64,000 nt of DNA from Streptomyces sp. Ag109_O5-1 (GTDB lineage: Bacteria; Actinomycetota; Actinomycetes; Streptomycetales; Streptomycetaceae): NCBI RefSeq assembly GCF_003814875.1, contig NZ_RKQF01000001.1, positions 6,944,001 to 7,008,000 of the forward strand, read 5' to 3'. The position numbers and the translations under genes were made by a program. Each line of letters begins with the position of its first letter. Position 1 is the first letter of the stretch. Below are positions 1-8,361 of the stretch, one piece after another. Below the pieces are notes generated by a model. The model saw only the letters and a program-made list of their open reading frames with translations. It was not told the DNA's origin and ran no database searches.

Positions 1-15
1 CACGGGGGTGCTCCC

Positions 16-1353
16 GTGAGACGCCGCCTCCGCTCCCTGCTTCTCACTGTGCTGGCCGCGCTCGCCGCCCTGTTTCTCGCCGCGCCGGCCGCCTCGGCCC
101 ACACCGAGTTGGACTCCTCGACGCCGAAGAACGGCGCACGGATCGCGCACACTCCAGCCGAAGTCCGGTTGGCCTTCACTGAGCAGGTCGATCTCGCGGA
201 CGTCCATGTCACCGTGGGCGGCAAGCGGCTGGCACCGTCCCGTCCGCCCCGCGGCGACGCCAAGGGCAATGTCGTCGAGGTCACCGTCCCGAAGACCACG
301 GGCAGGGACCGTCTCACTGTGGTGTGGCAAGTGCTCGACATGGAAGACGGCCACCCGACGTCCGGGGCCCTGTCCTTCACGCTCGCGACGAAAGCCAAAG
401 AGTCCGGCGCGGCCGGAGCCGGCACCCAGGCCGCGCCGCAAGCGTCCGAGTCGGTACGCACGGCCTGGACCGTGACCCGCTGGGCCGCGTACCTCGCCCT
501 TGCCTTTTATGTGGGCGGGCTGGCATTTCTGGCGCTGCTCTGGCCGCAGGGCGCCCATGACCGGCGTACCCGCCGGATCCTCACGCTGTCCTGGACGGCA
601 GGGCTCGCGGCGAGTCTCCTCGCGCCGGGGCTGCAGGGTGCGTACGGCGCAATGGGCCCGCTCGGCGACGTACTGAAGTCCTCTACCTACACGGACCTGT
701 TGGGCACCGAAGTCGGAGTCGTCGCCGCATGCCGGGGGCTGATGTGGGTGCTGGCCGCCATCGTGCTGGCCGCGCTGCTCCAGGGTGGTGAGCGGACCGC
801 CCGGTCGCCGGGCTGGCGCGTCGGTGCCCTCGCCGTAGCCCTCGGACTTCTGCGGACCACCGGAATGACCGGCCACAACGCCGAAGGCACGCATCCGGGT
901 TGGGGCGCGGTGGCCGATCTGGTCCACCTGCTGGGCGTCTCGCTCTGGCTGGGCGGCCTGACCCTGCTGCTGTTCGGCGTGCTCCCCCGGCGCCGGCCGG
1001 AGGAGCTGTCGTCCACCGTGTCCGGCTACTCCACGCTGGCCGGGGTGGCCGTCACCGCGATCGCCGTCGCCGGGGCGGTCCTGACCTGGCAGATCGTCGG
1101 CTCATTCGGCGCCCTGATCCACACCGGCTACGGGCAGCTGCTGCTGCTCAAACTCGCCGTACTGGCCGTTGTGCTGCTGATCGCCCAGGGCAGCCGCGGC
1201 TGGGTGAAAACACGGCTTGACATCGCCGTACTGCTGCGCGGTGACCGAGCCACCGTACGGCCCTTCGTCTACTCGGTCGCGGCCGAGACGGGGCTCGTCC
1301 TCGTCGTCCTCGCCGCGACGAGCGTGCTGGTCACCTCCGCCCCCGGACGCTGA
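16..1353 (+). CDS. CopC-CopD fusion copper resistance/uptake protein
   Basis: The 445-residue protein fuses a periplasmic-type CopC copper-binding domain to a CopD membrane domain. A signal peptide ends at ASA/H, so His29 becomes the new N-terminus, as in CopC proteins where this His binds Cu(II). The CopC fold spans roughly residues 29-125 and includes the family DGHPTSG stretch. An Ala/Gln-rich linker follows, then about eight hydrophobic segments (about 155-440) typical of CopD. The GTG start has a G-rich ribosome site about seven bases upstream. The gene leads a run of copper genes on the same strand, with 50 bp to the next. It probably hands copper to or across the membrane; whether this is import or tolerance cannot be told. 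The start lies close to the window edge, so upstream promoter elements are not visible. Confidence 0.9.
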   Translation: MRRRLRSLLLTVLAALAALFLAAPAASAHTELDSSTPKNGARIAHTPAEVRLAFTEQVDLADVHVTVGGKRLAPSRPPRGDAKGNVVEVTVPKTTGRDRLTVVWQVLDMEDGHPTSGALSFTLATKAKESGAAGAGTQAAPQASESVRTAWTVTRWAAYLALAFYVGGLAFLALLWPQGAHDRRTRRILTLSWTAGLAASLLAPGLQGAYGAMGPLGDVLKSSTYTDLLGTEVGVVAACRGLMWVLAAIVLAALLQGGERTARSPGWRVGALAVALGLLRTTGMTGHNAEGTHPGWGAVADLVHLLGVSLWLGGLTLLLFGVLPRRRPEELSSTVSGYSTLAGVAVTAIAVAGAVLTWQIVGSFGALIHTGYGQLLLLKLAVLAVVLLIAQGSRGWVKTRLDIAVLLRGDRATVRPFVYSVAAETGLVLVVLAATSVLVTSAPGR

Positions 1354-1403
1354 CCGGCGATCCCCGCACCATCCCTCTCACCTCGCAAGGGAGACGCACC
1401 ACC

Positions 1404-2483
1404 ATGCACACCGAAGACACCACCACACCCCCGCCGCGCCACCGCCGCTCCCGGATGGGCAACCGAGTACTGCTCGCCACCGGCGCAGGCGCCGGCATCG
1501 CGGCCGTCGCCTGTCTCGCTCTGCTCCAGGCGTCGAGCGGGTCCGCCGCACCCGCCACGGCCGCACCGGCGGCCGACGCCCACTCGATGACCTCCATGGA
1601 TCAGGCGCGGCCCGCCGCCGCCCAGGCCAAGGCAGCCGACTACACCATCAAGATCACCAACTACAAGTTCGCCCAGCCGGCCCTGACCGTCAAGGTCGGC
1701 CAGACCGTGAAGTGGGTCAACGAGGACACCGCTCCGCACACGGTCACCACAACCAGCGGTCCGGCCAAGTTCGACTCCGGCACGCTGAACAAGGGCGACA
1801 GCTGGTCGTACACCTTCACCAAGGCCGGCACCTACAAGTACTACTGCGCCGTCCACCCGGACATGACGGCCTCCATCACCGTGGTCGCCGACAGCGGGGG
1901 CGGTGGCGGCAGCACCGGGGGTGGCACCGGAGGCTCCACGGGCGGTTCGACCGGTGGCTCGACGGGAGGCTCCACGGGCGGCTCGACGGGCGGCTCGACG
2001 GGAGGCTCGACGGGAGGCTCCACGGGCGGTTCGACCGGAGGCTCCACCGGGGGCAGCACAGGCGGTTCGACCGGGGGGAGCAGCGGCTCCGGCGGTACGG
2101 GCGGCGGCAGCGGCGACGGCGGCAGCGAGCAGTGCGTCAGCGTCCAGCAGGTCCTGCTGCCCATCCTCCAGCACATCGACAAGGCCCACTTGGAGGAGTC
2201 CCCGGGCCAGCAGGTCCAGGACGCGCTCCAGCTCGACAGCTACATCAAGATGCACACGGCCTGGCTCGAGTCGATCCTCACCCCGGCCGTGAACGGCACC
2301 AGCTCCGTGGCCGACAACACGCTCACGGTCATCCTCCAGCACGTCAACTCCGCGCACCTGGAGGAGTCCCTGGGCCAGCAGATCACGGACATCCTCAACC
2401 CTGACCAGTACGTGAAGACGCACACCGTCTGGGCGGAGCACCTGCTCGCACCCACCACGAACTACCTCACCAACTCCTGCTGA
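1404..2483 (+). CDS. secreted cupredoxin with Gly-Ser-Thr linker and duplicated C-terminal domain
   Basis: This 359-residue exported protein has a signal or anchor helix at about residues 20-48. A cupredoxin domain (about 79-162) follows, carrying a full type-1 copper set: His112, Cys148, His151, Met154. About 60 residues of tandem Gly-Gly-Ser-Thr then act as a flexible spacer. The C-terminal part (about 233-355) contains two copies of a roughly 45-residue unit, each with an ILQH...AHLEES...QQ core and ending in a W-E-x-x-L-x-P pattern, bracketed by one Cys near each end. I do not recognise this C-terminal unit. The start follows a GGGAGACG ribosome site. It sits between CopC-CopD and a second cupredoxin, so extracytoplasmic copper or electron handling is likely. 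The domain reading is firm; the role of the repeated tail is unknown. Confidence 0.88.
   Translation: MHTEDTTTPPPRHRRSRMGNRVLLATGAGAGIAAVACLALLQASSGSAAPATAAPAADAHSMTSMDQARPAAAQAKAADYTIKITNYKFAQPALTVKVGQTVKWVNEDTAPHTVTTTSGPAKFDSGTLNKGDSWSYTFTKAGTYKYYCAVHPDMTASITVVADSGGGGGSTGGGTGGSTGGSTGGSTGGSTGGSTGGSTGGSTGGSTGGSTGGSTGGSTGGSTGGSSGSGGTGGGSGDGGSEQCVSVQQVLLPILQHIDKAHLEESPGQQVQDALQLDSYIKMHTAWLESILTPAVNGTSSVADNTLTVILQHVNSAHLEESLGQQITDILNPDQYVKTHTVWAEHLLAPTTNYLTNSC
1908..2088 (+). repeat. tandem 12-bp coding repeat (Gly-Gly-Ser-Thr linker)
   Basis: About fifteen near-perfect 12-bp units encoding Gly-Gly-Ser-Thr form the linker of the first cupredoxin. Units differ only at wobble positions. Such arrays readily change copy number by slippage without breaking frame, so linker length may vary between strains. 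Confidence 0.9.
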
Positions 2484-2580
2484 CCCTCCGAGGAACGTGG
2501 CGGGCCGGCCGAGTCACAGTCGGCCGGCCCGCCACCGCAGGCCATTGTCCCTCGCCCCCTCGTCATGTCGAGGTGCCCCG

Positions 2581-3105
2581 ATGAGCGCACAGACCTTCCC
2601 CGCAACGCCCCTCCCGCCGACCGATCCGATTCCCGCCCGGCTGCCGCGCCCCGGCACCTACACCGCGGACGGCGACCGCTGCATCGTCGAACTCACCACC
2701 CGTCTCGGCCCGTTGGTCACCCTGCGCCGTCGCCTCACCGCGGGCGAGGCCGCGCTGACCGTCGCGCCGTCGGCCTCCGACACCGTCCTCAGCCTGAAAC
2801 TGACCGGCGTCGCGCTCGGCGGCGACGAACTCTCCTTCGTCAGCACCGCAGTCGAGCCCGAGGCCGACGGCGCCCGGCTGCGTATACCCGGTGTACTCGC
2901 CACCGGCGACCCGACTGTTCCCTCCGTCCCGGCCACCCTCACACTGCGCGTCGTCGACCGCGCCGACGACAGCCTCCTCGTCCTCGGCACCGCCCAGGTC
3001 CCGTACGGCCCTCTGCGTCGGACCACCGGTTTCGTCCTGTCCCGCATCCGCCCCGCAGACCGACTGCGTCTGCTTGTCGCCGCGGAGTTCACATGTCCCG
3101 CCTGA
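2581..3105 (+). CDS. YceI-like small protein
   Basis: This 174-residue protein has no signal peptide. It begins PGTYTADGDRCIVELTTRLG-like, resembling the opening strands of YceI/lipocalin-type beta-barrel proteins, and continues as alternating strands. The ATG at the given start is preferred over an upstream in-frame one because a GAGGTG site precedes it. The gene ends inside the start region of the next cupredoxin gene with a 13-bp overlap, so the two are probably translationally coupled. Its function is not established. In this context it may accompany the cupredoxins in redox or small-molecule binding. The family assignment is moderate because similarity is judged by eye. Confidence 0.7.
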   Translation: MSAQTFPATPLPPTDPIPARLPRPGTYTADGDRCIVELTTRLGPLVTLRRRLTAGEAALTVAPSASDTVLSLKLTGVALGGDELSFVSTAVEPEADGARLRIPGVLATGDPTVPSVPATLTLRVVDRADDSLLVLGTAQVPYGPLRRTTGFVLSRIRPADRLRLLVAAEFTCPA

Positions 3106-3821
3106 CCACCCGGATCCCGCGGATCCTGCTCGCCGCTCTCCTCTCCACGGGCGCCGTCACTTTCCTCGGCGCTCCGCAGGCGAGCGCCGCCGGCCACCAA
3201 GTCGTCATGTCCGGCTACGCGTTCGCCCCACGCTCCCTGACCATCACCGCCGGGGACACCGTCACCTGGGTCAACCATGACCAGGCGCCGCACGACGTGA
3301 AGACCACGTCCGGCCCCGCATCGGTCCACTCCCCGATGCTCAACAAGGGCGGCACTTGGAGCTATACCTTCACCACTGCGGGCACGTACGGCTACGTCTG
3401 CACCGTGCACCCCGGCATGACCGCCCAGCTCGTGGTCCAAGCCGCCGCCACCCAGAAGCCAACCACCGCGGCGCCCACCCACCAGCACAACAACCCCTCG
3501 GGCCCCACCAAGACGGCTGCCTCGCGCACCCCTGCCCGGGTGACCGCGTCCACCCACCCGGATGCCACCGCGTCGGCGGCCGCCGTACCAGCCGCGTCCA
3601 ACAGCCCGCTCTCCCGCGCTCAGAGCACGGCGCCCACGCTTCAGGCACAGGTCCCGACCGCCGCCGACAGCGCCGCAGCCGCCCGGCCGCTCGACCCGCT
3701 GCTCGTCCTCGCAGGCATTGTCGCAGGGGTCGCGGTGCTGTGCCTGCTGCTCGTCGGCTCCCGCTCCGCGGCCGCGTCCGGAGCTCCCTCAACGGCTGAC
3801 GTCGAGGCGGACAGGAACTGA
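3093..3821 (+). CDS. secreted, membrane-anchored cupredoxin
   Basis: The product has 242 residues. A signal peptide ends near residue 33 (ASA). A cupredoxin domain (about 35-116) shows the type-1 copper ligands His67, Cys103, His106 and Met109. A Pro/Thr/Ala-rich stalk (about 118-205) leads to one hydrophobic segment (about 208-228) and a short tail, so the copper domain is tethered outside the membrane. The ATG is chosen because the signal peptide begins there, and it overlaps the preceding gene by 13 bp. The cupredoxin domain closely resembles that of the gene at 1404 (shared W-V-N-x-D, TTSGPA, LNKG and WSYTFT motifs), so the pair are paralogues with different anchoring. Confidence 0.88.
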   Translation: MSRLTTRIPRILLAALLSTGAVTFLGAPQASAAGHQVVMSGYAFAPRSLTITAGDTVTWVNHDQAPHDVKTTSGPASVHSPMLNKGGTWSYTFTTAGTYGYVCTVHPGMTAQLVVQAAATQKPTTAAPTHQHNNPSGPTKTAASRTPARVTASTHPDATASAAAVPAASNSPLSRAQSTAPTLQAQVPTAADSAAAARPLDPLLVLAGIVAGVAVLCLLLVGSRSAAASGAPSTADVEADRN

Positions 3822-4287
3822 GCACGGCGCCAAGTGCGGCGCTTCCAGATGCCGGTCGGCGTTGCCGCCACAAGAGGCGACTGCGTCCCTCACCCCCCGG
3901 CCAGGAGATGGCACACCCTGGTGCTGGCTGTTGGTGAATCCGACGACGGCGCCCCACCAGCAGAGCTGAGAGACCAGGGCGTAGCGGCTCGCAGCGCGCC
4001 GCTTCACCGGTCGAGCAGGTACGGTGCCCCGTCCGGGAGCGGGGCCGGCGTGTCCATCGCCCGCCGTACACCCGACGCCGAGGAGGCGCTCGGAGAGTGC
4101 TGGGGCGGTGGGTCTCGGCACCCCTTTCCGCTGACTTCATATACGGGCAACGATGCCGGATGGATTGGCCGGTGCGGCGTTCGCGCACCCCCTGACGGCC
4201 GGCCAGGCCCGGGGCGGGCCATCGGGCCCGCCGCGCCCCCATGTAATGACTTCACCAAGCTTGCGTGAAATGGCGCTTCAGGGATTG
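3822..4287. other. non-coding stretch, no recognisable gene
   Basis: This gap lies between the cupredoxin gene and the iron box. Open frames here lack plausible starts and have the skewed composition of antisense frames, so I see no supported gene. The right end becomes relatively AT-rich ahead of the ZIP gene promoter. Confidence 0.5.
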
Positions 4288-4306
4288 TTAGGCAAGCCTT
4301 ATCTAA
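4288..4306 (+). promoter_or_regulatory. DmdR/IdeR-type iron box
   Basis: The 19-mer TTAGGCAAGCCTTATCTAA matches 14 of 19 positions of the actinobacterial iron-box consensus for DtxR-family repressors (TTAGGTTAGGCTAACCTAA). It keeps both TTAG/CTAA ends as a dyad. It sits 43 bp upstream of the ZIP transporter start, a typical operator position, suggesting Fe(II)-dependent repression. The match is read from the sequence; the regulator is inferred. Confidence 0.72.
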
Positions 4307-4348
4307 CTTTTACTCGGTCTGCGTCCCGCACGTCAGACCGGAGTCACC

Positions 4349-5180
4349 ATGTCCAGCGCAAACGTCACCCTGCTCGGCGCCATCGCCGGCTTCACCATCT
4401 ACCTCGGCCTCCCGATCGGCCGACTCCGCGCACCAACTCCCCGCCTCAAGGCGGGCCTGAACGCCGTGGCCATCGGTATCCTCGTCTTCCTCGTGTGGGA
4501 CGTGCTGACCCACACGTGGGAGCCGGTTGACGAGGCGCTCGGCAAGCACGAGTGGGCAACCGGTGCTTCCGGGGGCGGCACTCTGGCTGTGGGTCTGACG
4601 ATCGGTCTGGCCGGTCTCGTGCATTACGACAGACAGCTGGATCGGCCGCCGCCGGACGTCTGCCGACCGCCCGTCGGGACCCGGCGCCGCCGCCACCGCC
4701 GAGCTGGCCCCGAAGGTCCGCAGCCAGGCAGGGGCCCTGGCGCTGATGATCGCCACCGGTATCGGCCTGCACAACTTCGCCGAGGGCCTGGCCATCGGAA
4801 ACTCCGCCGCTCGGGGCGAACTCTCCCTCGCCGTCCTGCTGATCATCGGTTTCGGCCTGCACAACGCCACCGAGGGCTTCGGCATCGTCGCACCACTGGC
4901 AGCGGAAGGTGAACGCCCGTCCTGGCTCACCCTCCTGTGGCTCGGCCTGATCGGCGGCGGCCCCACCTTCCTGGGCACGCTCGTCGGCCGGCACCTGGTC
5001 AACGACACCCTGTCGATCGCCTTCCTCGGCCTCGCCGCCGGTTCGATCCTCTACGTGGTCATCGAGCTGCTGGCCGTTGCCCGCAGGACCGGGCTGAAGA
5101 CACTCACCACCTGGTGCATCCTGCTCGGCCTCCTCCTCGGCTTCGCCACGGACGCCGTCGTCACGGCAGCCGGCGCGTGA
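4349..5180 (+). pseudogene. ZIP-family metal transporter, frameshifted
   Basis: The N-terminal half (frame from 4349) reads as a ZIP/GufA-type transporter start with hydrophobic helices to about 4640. The C-terminal half continues in the next frame with the diagnostic ZIP motif HNFAEGLAIG, then GLHNATEGFGIV, and ends at 5180. Around 4630-4690 the first frame turns into Pro/Arg-rich nonsense. The +1 frame instead reads sensibly through GPGAAATAELAPKVRSQ into helix 4. One extra base near 4632-4640 would explain this. The metal-binding His and Glu residues of the fourth and fifth helices are kept. It is either a recent pseudogene, a sequencing error, or (less likely) two chains. The upstream iron box suggests iron or a similar divalent metal. 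Confidence 0.8.
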
Positions 5181-5407
5181 ACCGACCGGCAGCCCGTCAA
5201 CCGCTCCAGGCCGGTCGGCGGGCCGGAATCCCAAAGTGTCGCTGACCAGCGAGGACCGACAGATGTCCCCTCTCGGTTCTGGTCTCATCCACCCCCGCCC
5301 GACGCTGTACGGAACGGTCACCACCGCGCGCTGCGCCCAGGCCGGAACGCCCCGCTCGCCCCTGAACCCCCAGGCCGAAGGCTTGGCTGAAACGCACGCG
5401 CCTCGGA

Positions 5408-5480
5408 CTGCTCCCCGCACCCGCGGGGATGGTCCGGACCAAGCCTCGCCAGGCCATTTCGACCGGCGCTGCTCCCCGCG
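5408..5480. CRISPR. remnant type I-E CRISPR unit (one repeat, one spacer, truncated repeat)
   Basis: A 28-29 bp repeat (5408..5436) with the CTGCTCCCCGC...GCGGGGATGGTCC architecture typical of actinobacterial type I-E arrays is followed by a 32-bp spacer-sized stretch. The first 12 bases of the repeat then recur at 5469 before the similarity ends. The 61-bp period is exactly that of type I-E arrays. No further units lie 61 bp upstream and no cas genes are in the window, so this is a degenerate orphan, next to the leftmost tRNA repeat. Confidence 0.6.
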
Positions 5481-5550
5481 CTGATCTCTGGCACTTGCAA
5501 CCGTCTCTGCAGCAGGCGGCTACCAAAGTAGGCAGACCTAGTCCTGCGAC

Positions 5551-5603
5551 CAGGTCAAGCGTGCCCCCGGCAGGATTCGAACCTGCGACACCCGCTTCAG
5601 GAG
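5551..5603 (-). repeat. tRNA-Arg 3'-end copy 1 (att-like)
   Basis: Positions 5562..5603 repeat the 3' part of tRNA-Arg (45186..45227) with one mismatch (C for T near the anticodon loop). Only here does identity also continue 11 bp beyond the tRNA 3' end (5551..5561 equals 45175..45185). There is no 5' tRNA half, so it is not a functional tRNA. As the leftmost copy it may mark the outer boundary of the insertion array. Confidence 0.85.
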
Positions 5604-5985
5604 TTCGATCCAAGCCCGCTCCCGCTGGTGTCGTCGACTGGTGCGGCGGCCGGTCAGAGTCGCTGATGTACGTCCCCGTCCGGCGTCGTTGATGTCAGCC
5701 GTGGATGTCAGAAGCCCTCTGGGGTTGCTGAACTTCGTTGCTGTACAGCGGCGAGGCACCGTCGCTCCTCCGGGGCCCGGACCGTTATCAGTGCCACTTG
5801 CTAGTTTGCCTGGTGGAGTGAGACCGGTCAGAGAACCTTCGAGGTCCGCGGTCAAGGGGGGTGGGCATAAAGGTCCCCGGGAGCCACCTCGGGACTATGT
5901 TGCAGGCCGTAGATCCCACCCCCCTCATCCTCTATGAGGCCAGCGGTCGGCACCTCCACTGAACGGCGGTGCCGGGGAGGCTCCC
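5604..5985. other. non-coding element-end region with long inverted repeat
   Basis: No supported gene is present. The stretch contains a perfect 11-bp G-rich/C-rich inverted repeat (5855..5865 and 5915..5925) separated by 49 bp, which could form a stem. Its position just inside the tRNA repeat suggests the end of an integrated element. Its function is unknown. Confidence 0.4.
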
Positions 5986-6419
5986 TCACTCCTCCCGGGG
6001 TGGGATAAGGCGGTCGGCGCTCTCAGCATCGTCCACGTGTCCGCGGACGTCGACGGTGATCGGGGTGGCGCGTCCTCTGGCCGTGACCAGCCAAGCAAGA
6101 ACCTGCTCGGTCAATGGCCCGTTGCTGGGCCCTTCGTCCTCCAGTACGCGCGCCAGCCGCCACCTGGTACGGCGGCTACCACCTGGTCGGCTTGCTCCAG
6201 GTGGGAGAAATCTGGGTAGTCCGTCACGGGGCGGCGGGTACCGCGTTTGGGATCGACCACAAGTGCCACGCCCGTCGCCTCGTCCCAGGCGTCCACGTGC
6301 ACTGTCCGACCGATCGTCGTCTCTGTGCCGGTGAAGATTGCGAGCCAGCCTGTGCCGTTGAAGTACCGCATGCGGTTATCGTCCATGACGGCGGCCGACC
6401 CCGACGTGGAAGTGCCCAC
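5986..6419 (-). pseudogene. hypothetical protein, frameshifted
   Basis: The frame from 6419 encodes about 102 natural-looking residues, including RYFNGTGWLAIFTG and VHVDAWDEATGVALVVDP. It stops at 6111. The neighbouring frame continues from about 6127 with coding-like sequence (LTEQVLAWLVTARGRATPI, then a run ending PPREE) to a stop at 5986. One base change near 6120-6127 joins them into a protein of about 143 residues. I do not recognise the family. It is the only gene-like feature in the left part of slot 1 and is probably cargo of the decayed element. An internal ATG at 6386 is an alternative start. Confidence 0.5.
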
Positions 6420-6625
6420 TTCGGTGCCTTGGCGGACTCTCAGCTTGGGAAGCTGAGGTGATCAGCGGCTAGCCACAGGGCCGACCTGCGGCGGAAGGGT
6501 TTCGACACCTGGTGGCGGGTCCGCCGATTCCCCGGTGTTCCCCGTGGTTCCCCGCAGGATCTGGCACGCGTCTGGCACGCCCTCTTGGTCCTAGGTCCGG
6601 TTCGACCGTCGATCACAGCTGATGA

Positions 6626-7045
6626 TCAAGGAGCGACTGGCCCGAGGACTTCGTCGGCGCTGCGCGGCTCTGTGCGCGGCTGCTGGTTGAGCTTGTGGCG
6701 TGCGATGGAGGAGCGTCGGTAGACCTCCTTGCGGGCCCGCATGATGTTGCCCAGGGGCGCGTGCTCGGCGGTGACACGCCAGGGCGTGAAGGACAGTGAG
6801 TCCATCTTCTCCAGGGTTTCCGGGCCGGAGATGTCCTGCTGCGGCAGCCGCAGCTTGGCCACGGTGACGGACGGCGAGAGCTGCTCGGGCCACTCCACGG
6901 TCGTGTCCTCCACCGGCATGCGCTCCAGGTCGGTGCAGAGCTGGACCTGGATGTCGAAGGCGTAGGGCCGCTCCTGCAACTCGGCCTGCAGGGCCGGTCG
7001 GAAGACCTCCGCCGCCGAGGTCGGATCGATGTTGCGCCGGACCAC
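6626..7045 (-). pseudogene. catalase-family (y4iL-like) protein, 5'-truncated fragment
   Basis: The roughly 139 residues match the C-terminal part of catalase-related heme proteins as I remember them. The fragment contains IQVQLCTDLERMPVEDTTV, WPEQLSP, and PLGNIMRARKEVYRRSS. Whole family members are about 350 residues, so the N-terminal heme-pocket region is missing. The frame stays open upstream for some 20 codons but runs into the tail of the gene ending at 7102, where coding similarity stops. A junction at about 7090-7100 is likely. It is almost certainly non-functional, a relic of gene shuffling within the tRNA-Arg island. Confidence 0.6.
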
Positions 7046-7101
7046 CGCGCGACAGGCGGCCCAATCAGGCAGGCTGATCAGCGACCCGAGGCGTGTCGAT
7101 C

Positions 7102-8082
7102 CTAGAACGGCGGCCCGAAAGAGGTGGGGACATCCGAAGCCAGTCGCAGAGCCTTCCGGACGTCCCGCTGGTACGTGTAGGAAGGGTGTGGCCAGGCGTC
7201 GTCAGAACGGGCCCAGTAACTGTTGTCCGAACGTGCCGCCACAGCCTTGCGCCACAGCTCGGCGCTCTTTCGAAGCTCCCCGACGTAGGCGGTGACCTTC
7301 GGCCTGGCGCCGGCAGACCAGTTGGCGACATTGAGGCCATCAGCCTCATGGTCCAGCGCGGCCGCCATCTTTGCAGCCCAGACGCGATTGGCGGCCGTGC
7401 TGCCCAGGTGCGGATAGGTCTTGAAGACGCGCGCGGAGGCCAGTTCCAGCCTGAGGAAGGCAAGCTGGTCTGCTGCCAGGCTGGTCTCCTGCTCGCGTAC
7501 GCTGCCAGTGGTCTGACCGTCCGTGTCGGCCGCAAAGCAGGTGACGGTCCTGTTACCCGAGTGCTGGACCTCACGGGTCGGGTAGTAGTAGTTGATGCCC
7601 ATCGTGTGGGGCAAGGACCAGTCGTCCATGACGTAGTCGGTCAGACGATCGCTGCACCGGTGGTACGACCGTTTGGCGAGGACGTCGTCGGCGCCGCTGG
7701 ACCCGGTGAGAGCGACCGTGGCGAACACTTCCCCGTCATGTGGCCGGGAGCACGACACGGGTACCGCGGAGTAGACCTCTTTGTGCTGCGAGCTAGTGAA
7801 GCAGTCGCCCACCGCGAGGCTTACGGCCGACCGGTCCCCTGCGCCAGACATCCGCTTATCCGGATTTTCGTCGGCGTCACCGGCGATCGCCCTGCTGACC
7901 AGGCTCATCGCCAGCACGACCCCACCGAGCGCCAGCACACCCACGATCGCTAGGTTGCGGCGCTTCTGGTTGCGCTTGGAGCCGGGCTCAGACGGCGCGG
8001 GCAGCGGTACGGCGGACATGGGTCTCCGGTCGACCTCGGCAAACACGTATGCGGAGCCGGATCTTCGCACACGACCAGGCAT
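7102..8082 (-). CDS. membrane-anchored septum-formation-domain protein
   Basis: The protein (326 residues from the ATG at 8082) has a short cytosolic N-terminus, one transmembrane helix (about residues 47-66) and an extracytoplasmic domain. That domain shows the VGDCF...VPVSCSRPHDGEVFA pattern of the actinobacterial 'septum formation' family (PF13845-like), with paired cysteines. The 8082 start has a GGGGGG ribosome site; a second candidate at 8019 has GGAG at good spacing. The function of this family is poorly defined, with cell-surface or envelope roles inferred from topology. It abuts the catalase fragment at its 3' end and lies in slot 1 of the tRNA-Arg array, so it may be element cargo. 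Confidence 0.72.
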   Translation of the reverse strand: MPGRVRRSGSAYVFAEVDRRPMSAVPLPAPSEPGSKRNQKRRNLAIVGVLALGGVVLAMSLVSRAIAGDADENPDKRMSGAGDRSAVSLAVGDCFTSSQHKEVYSAVPVSCSRPHDGEVFATVALTGSSGADDVLAKRSYHRCSDRLTDYVMDDWSLPHTMGINYYYPTREVQHSGNRTVTCFAADTDGQTTGSVREQETSLAADQLAFLRLELASARVFKTYPHLGSTAANRVWAAKMAAALDHEADGLNVANWSAGARPKVTAYVGELRKSAELWRKAVAARSDNSYWARSDDAWPHPSYTYQRDVRKALRLASDVPTSFGPPF

Positions 8083-8361
8083 CTCAGTCCCCCCAGTGCG
8101 CATTTGACTCCCGCCTGATCTGGCCAACGGCGAGCCTTCGCCACGTAGACCCACTGGCTTTGGTTTATGTGATCGACTCATGGCCCCGGCCCTATCCACC
8201 AGTGGGCGCGCGTCGGCGCAGCGCGGTTGAGCGGGCCGGAGGCAGGAGCGGCGCGCAGCCGGGGCTTGACGATGTTCTGACACGGGGCCGGTTGACCCCG
8301 CGTTCCACACGGCGTTGGATCTTCCCTGCCTGTGCGGGTTCGGGGAGGGAGAGCTGGGACG

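Noticed and set aside
1908..2088. Tandem 12-bp repeat considered as a CRISPR or minisatellite with non-coding role
   Set aside because: It is in frame within the cupredoxin gene and encodes a regular Gly-Gly-Ser-Thr linker.
3834..4268. Open frames between the cupredoxin gene and the iron box
   Set aside because: No ribosome sites and implausible composition on both strands.
5562..5603. tRNA-like sequence that could be taken for a second tRNA gene (also at 9615, 19289, 21735, 28482)
   Set aside because: Only the 3' half, from anticodon loop to 3' end, is present; the D arm and 5' acceptor strand are missing in all five copies.
6560..6581. Adjacent 11-bp direct repeats (TCTGGCACGCG/TCTGGCACGCC) and nearby GTTCCCC pairs at 6538 and 6548
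   Set aside because: They could be integrase arm sites of slot 1, but they are about 1 kb from the repeat and have no matching partner at the other end that I could confirm.
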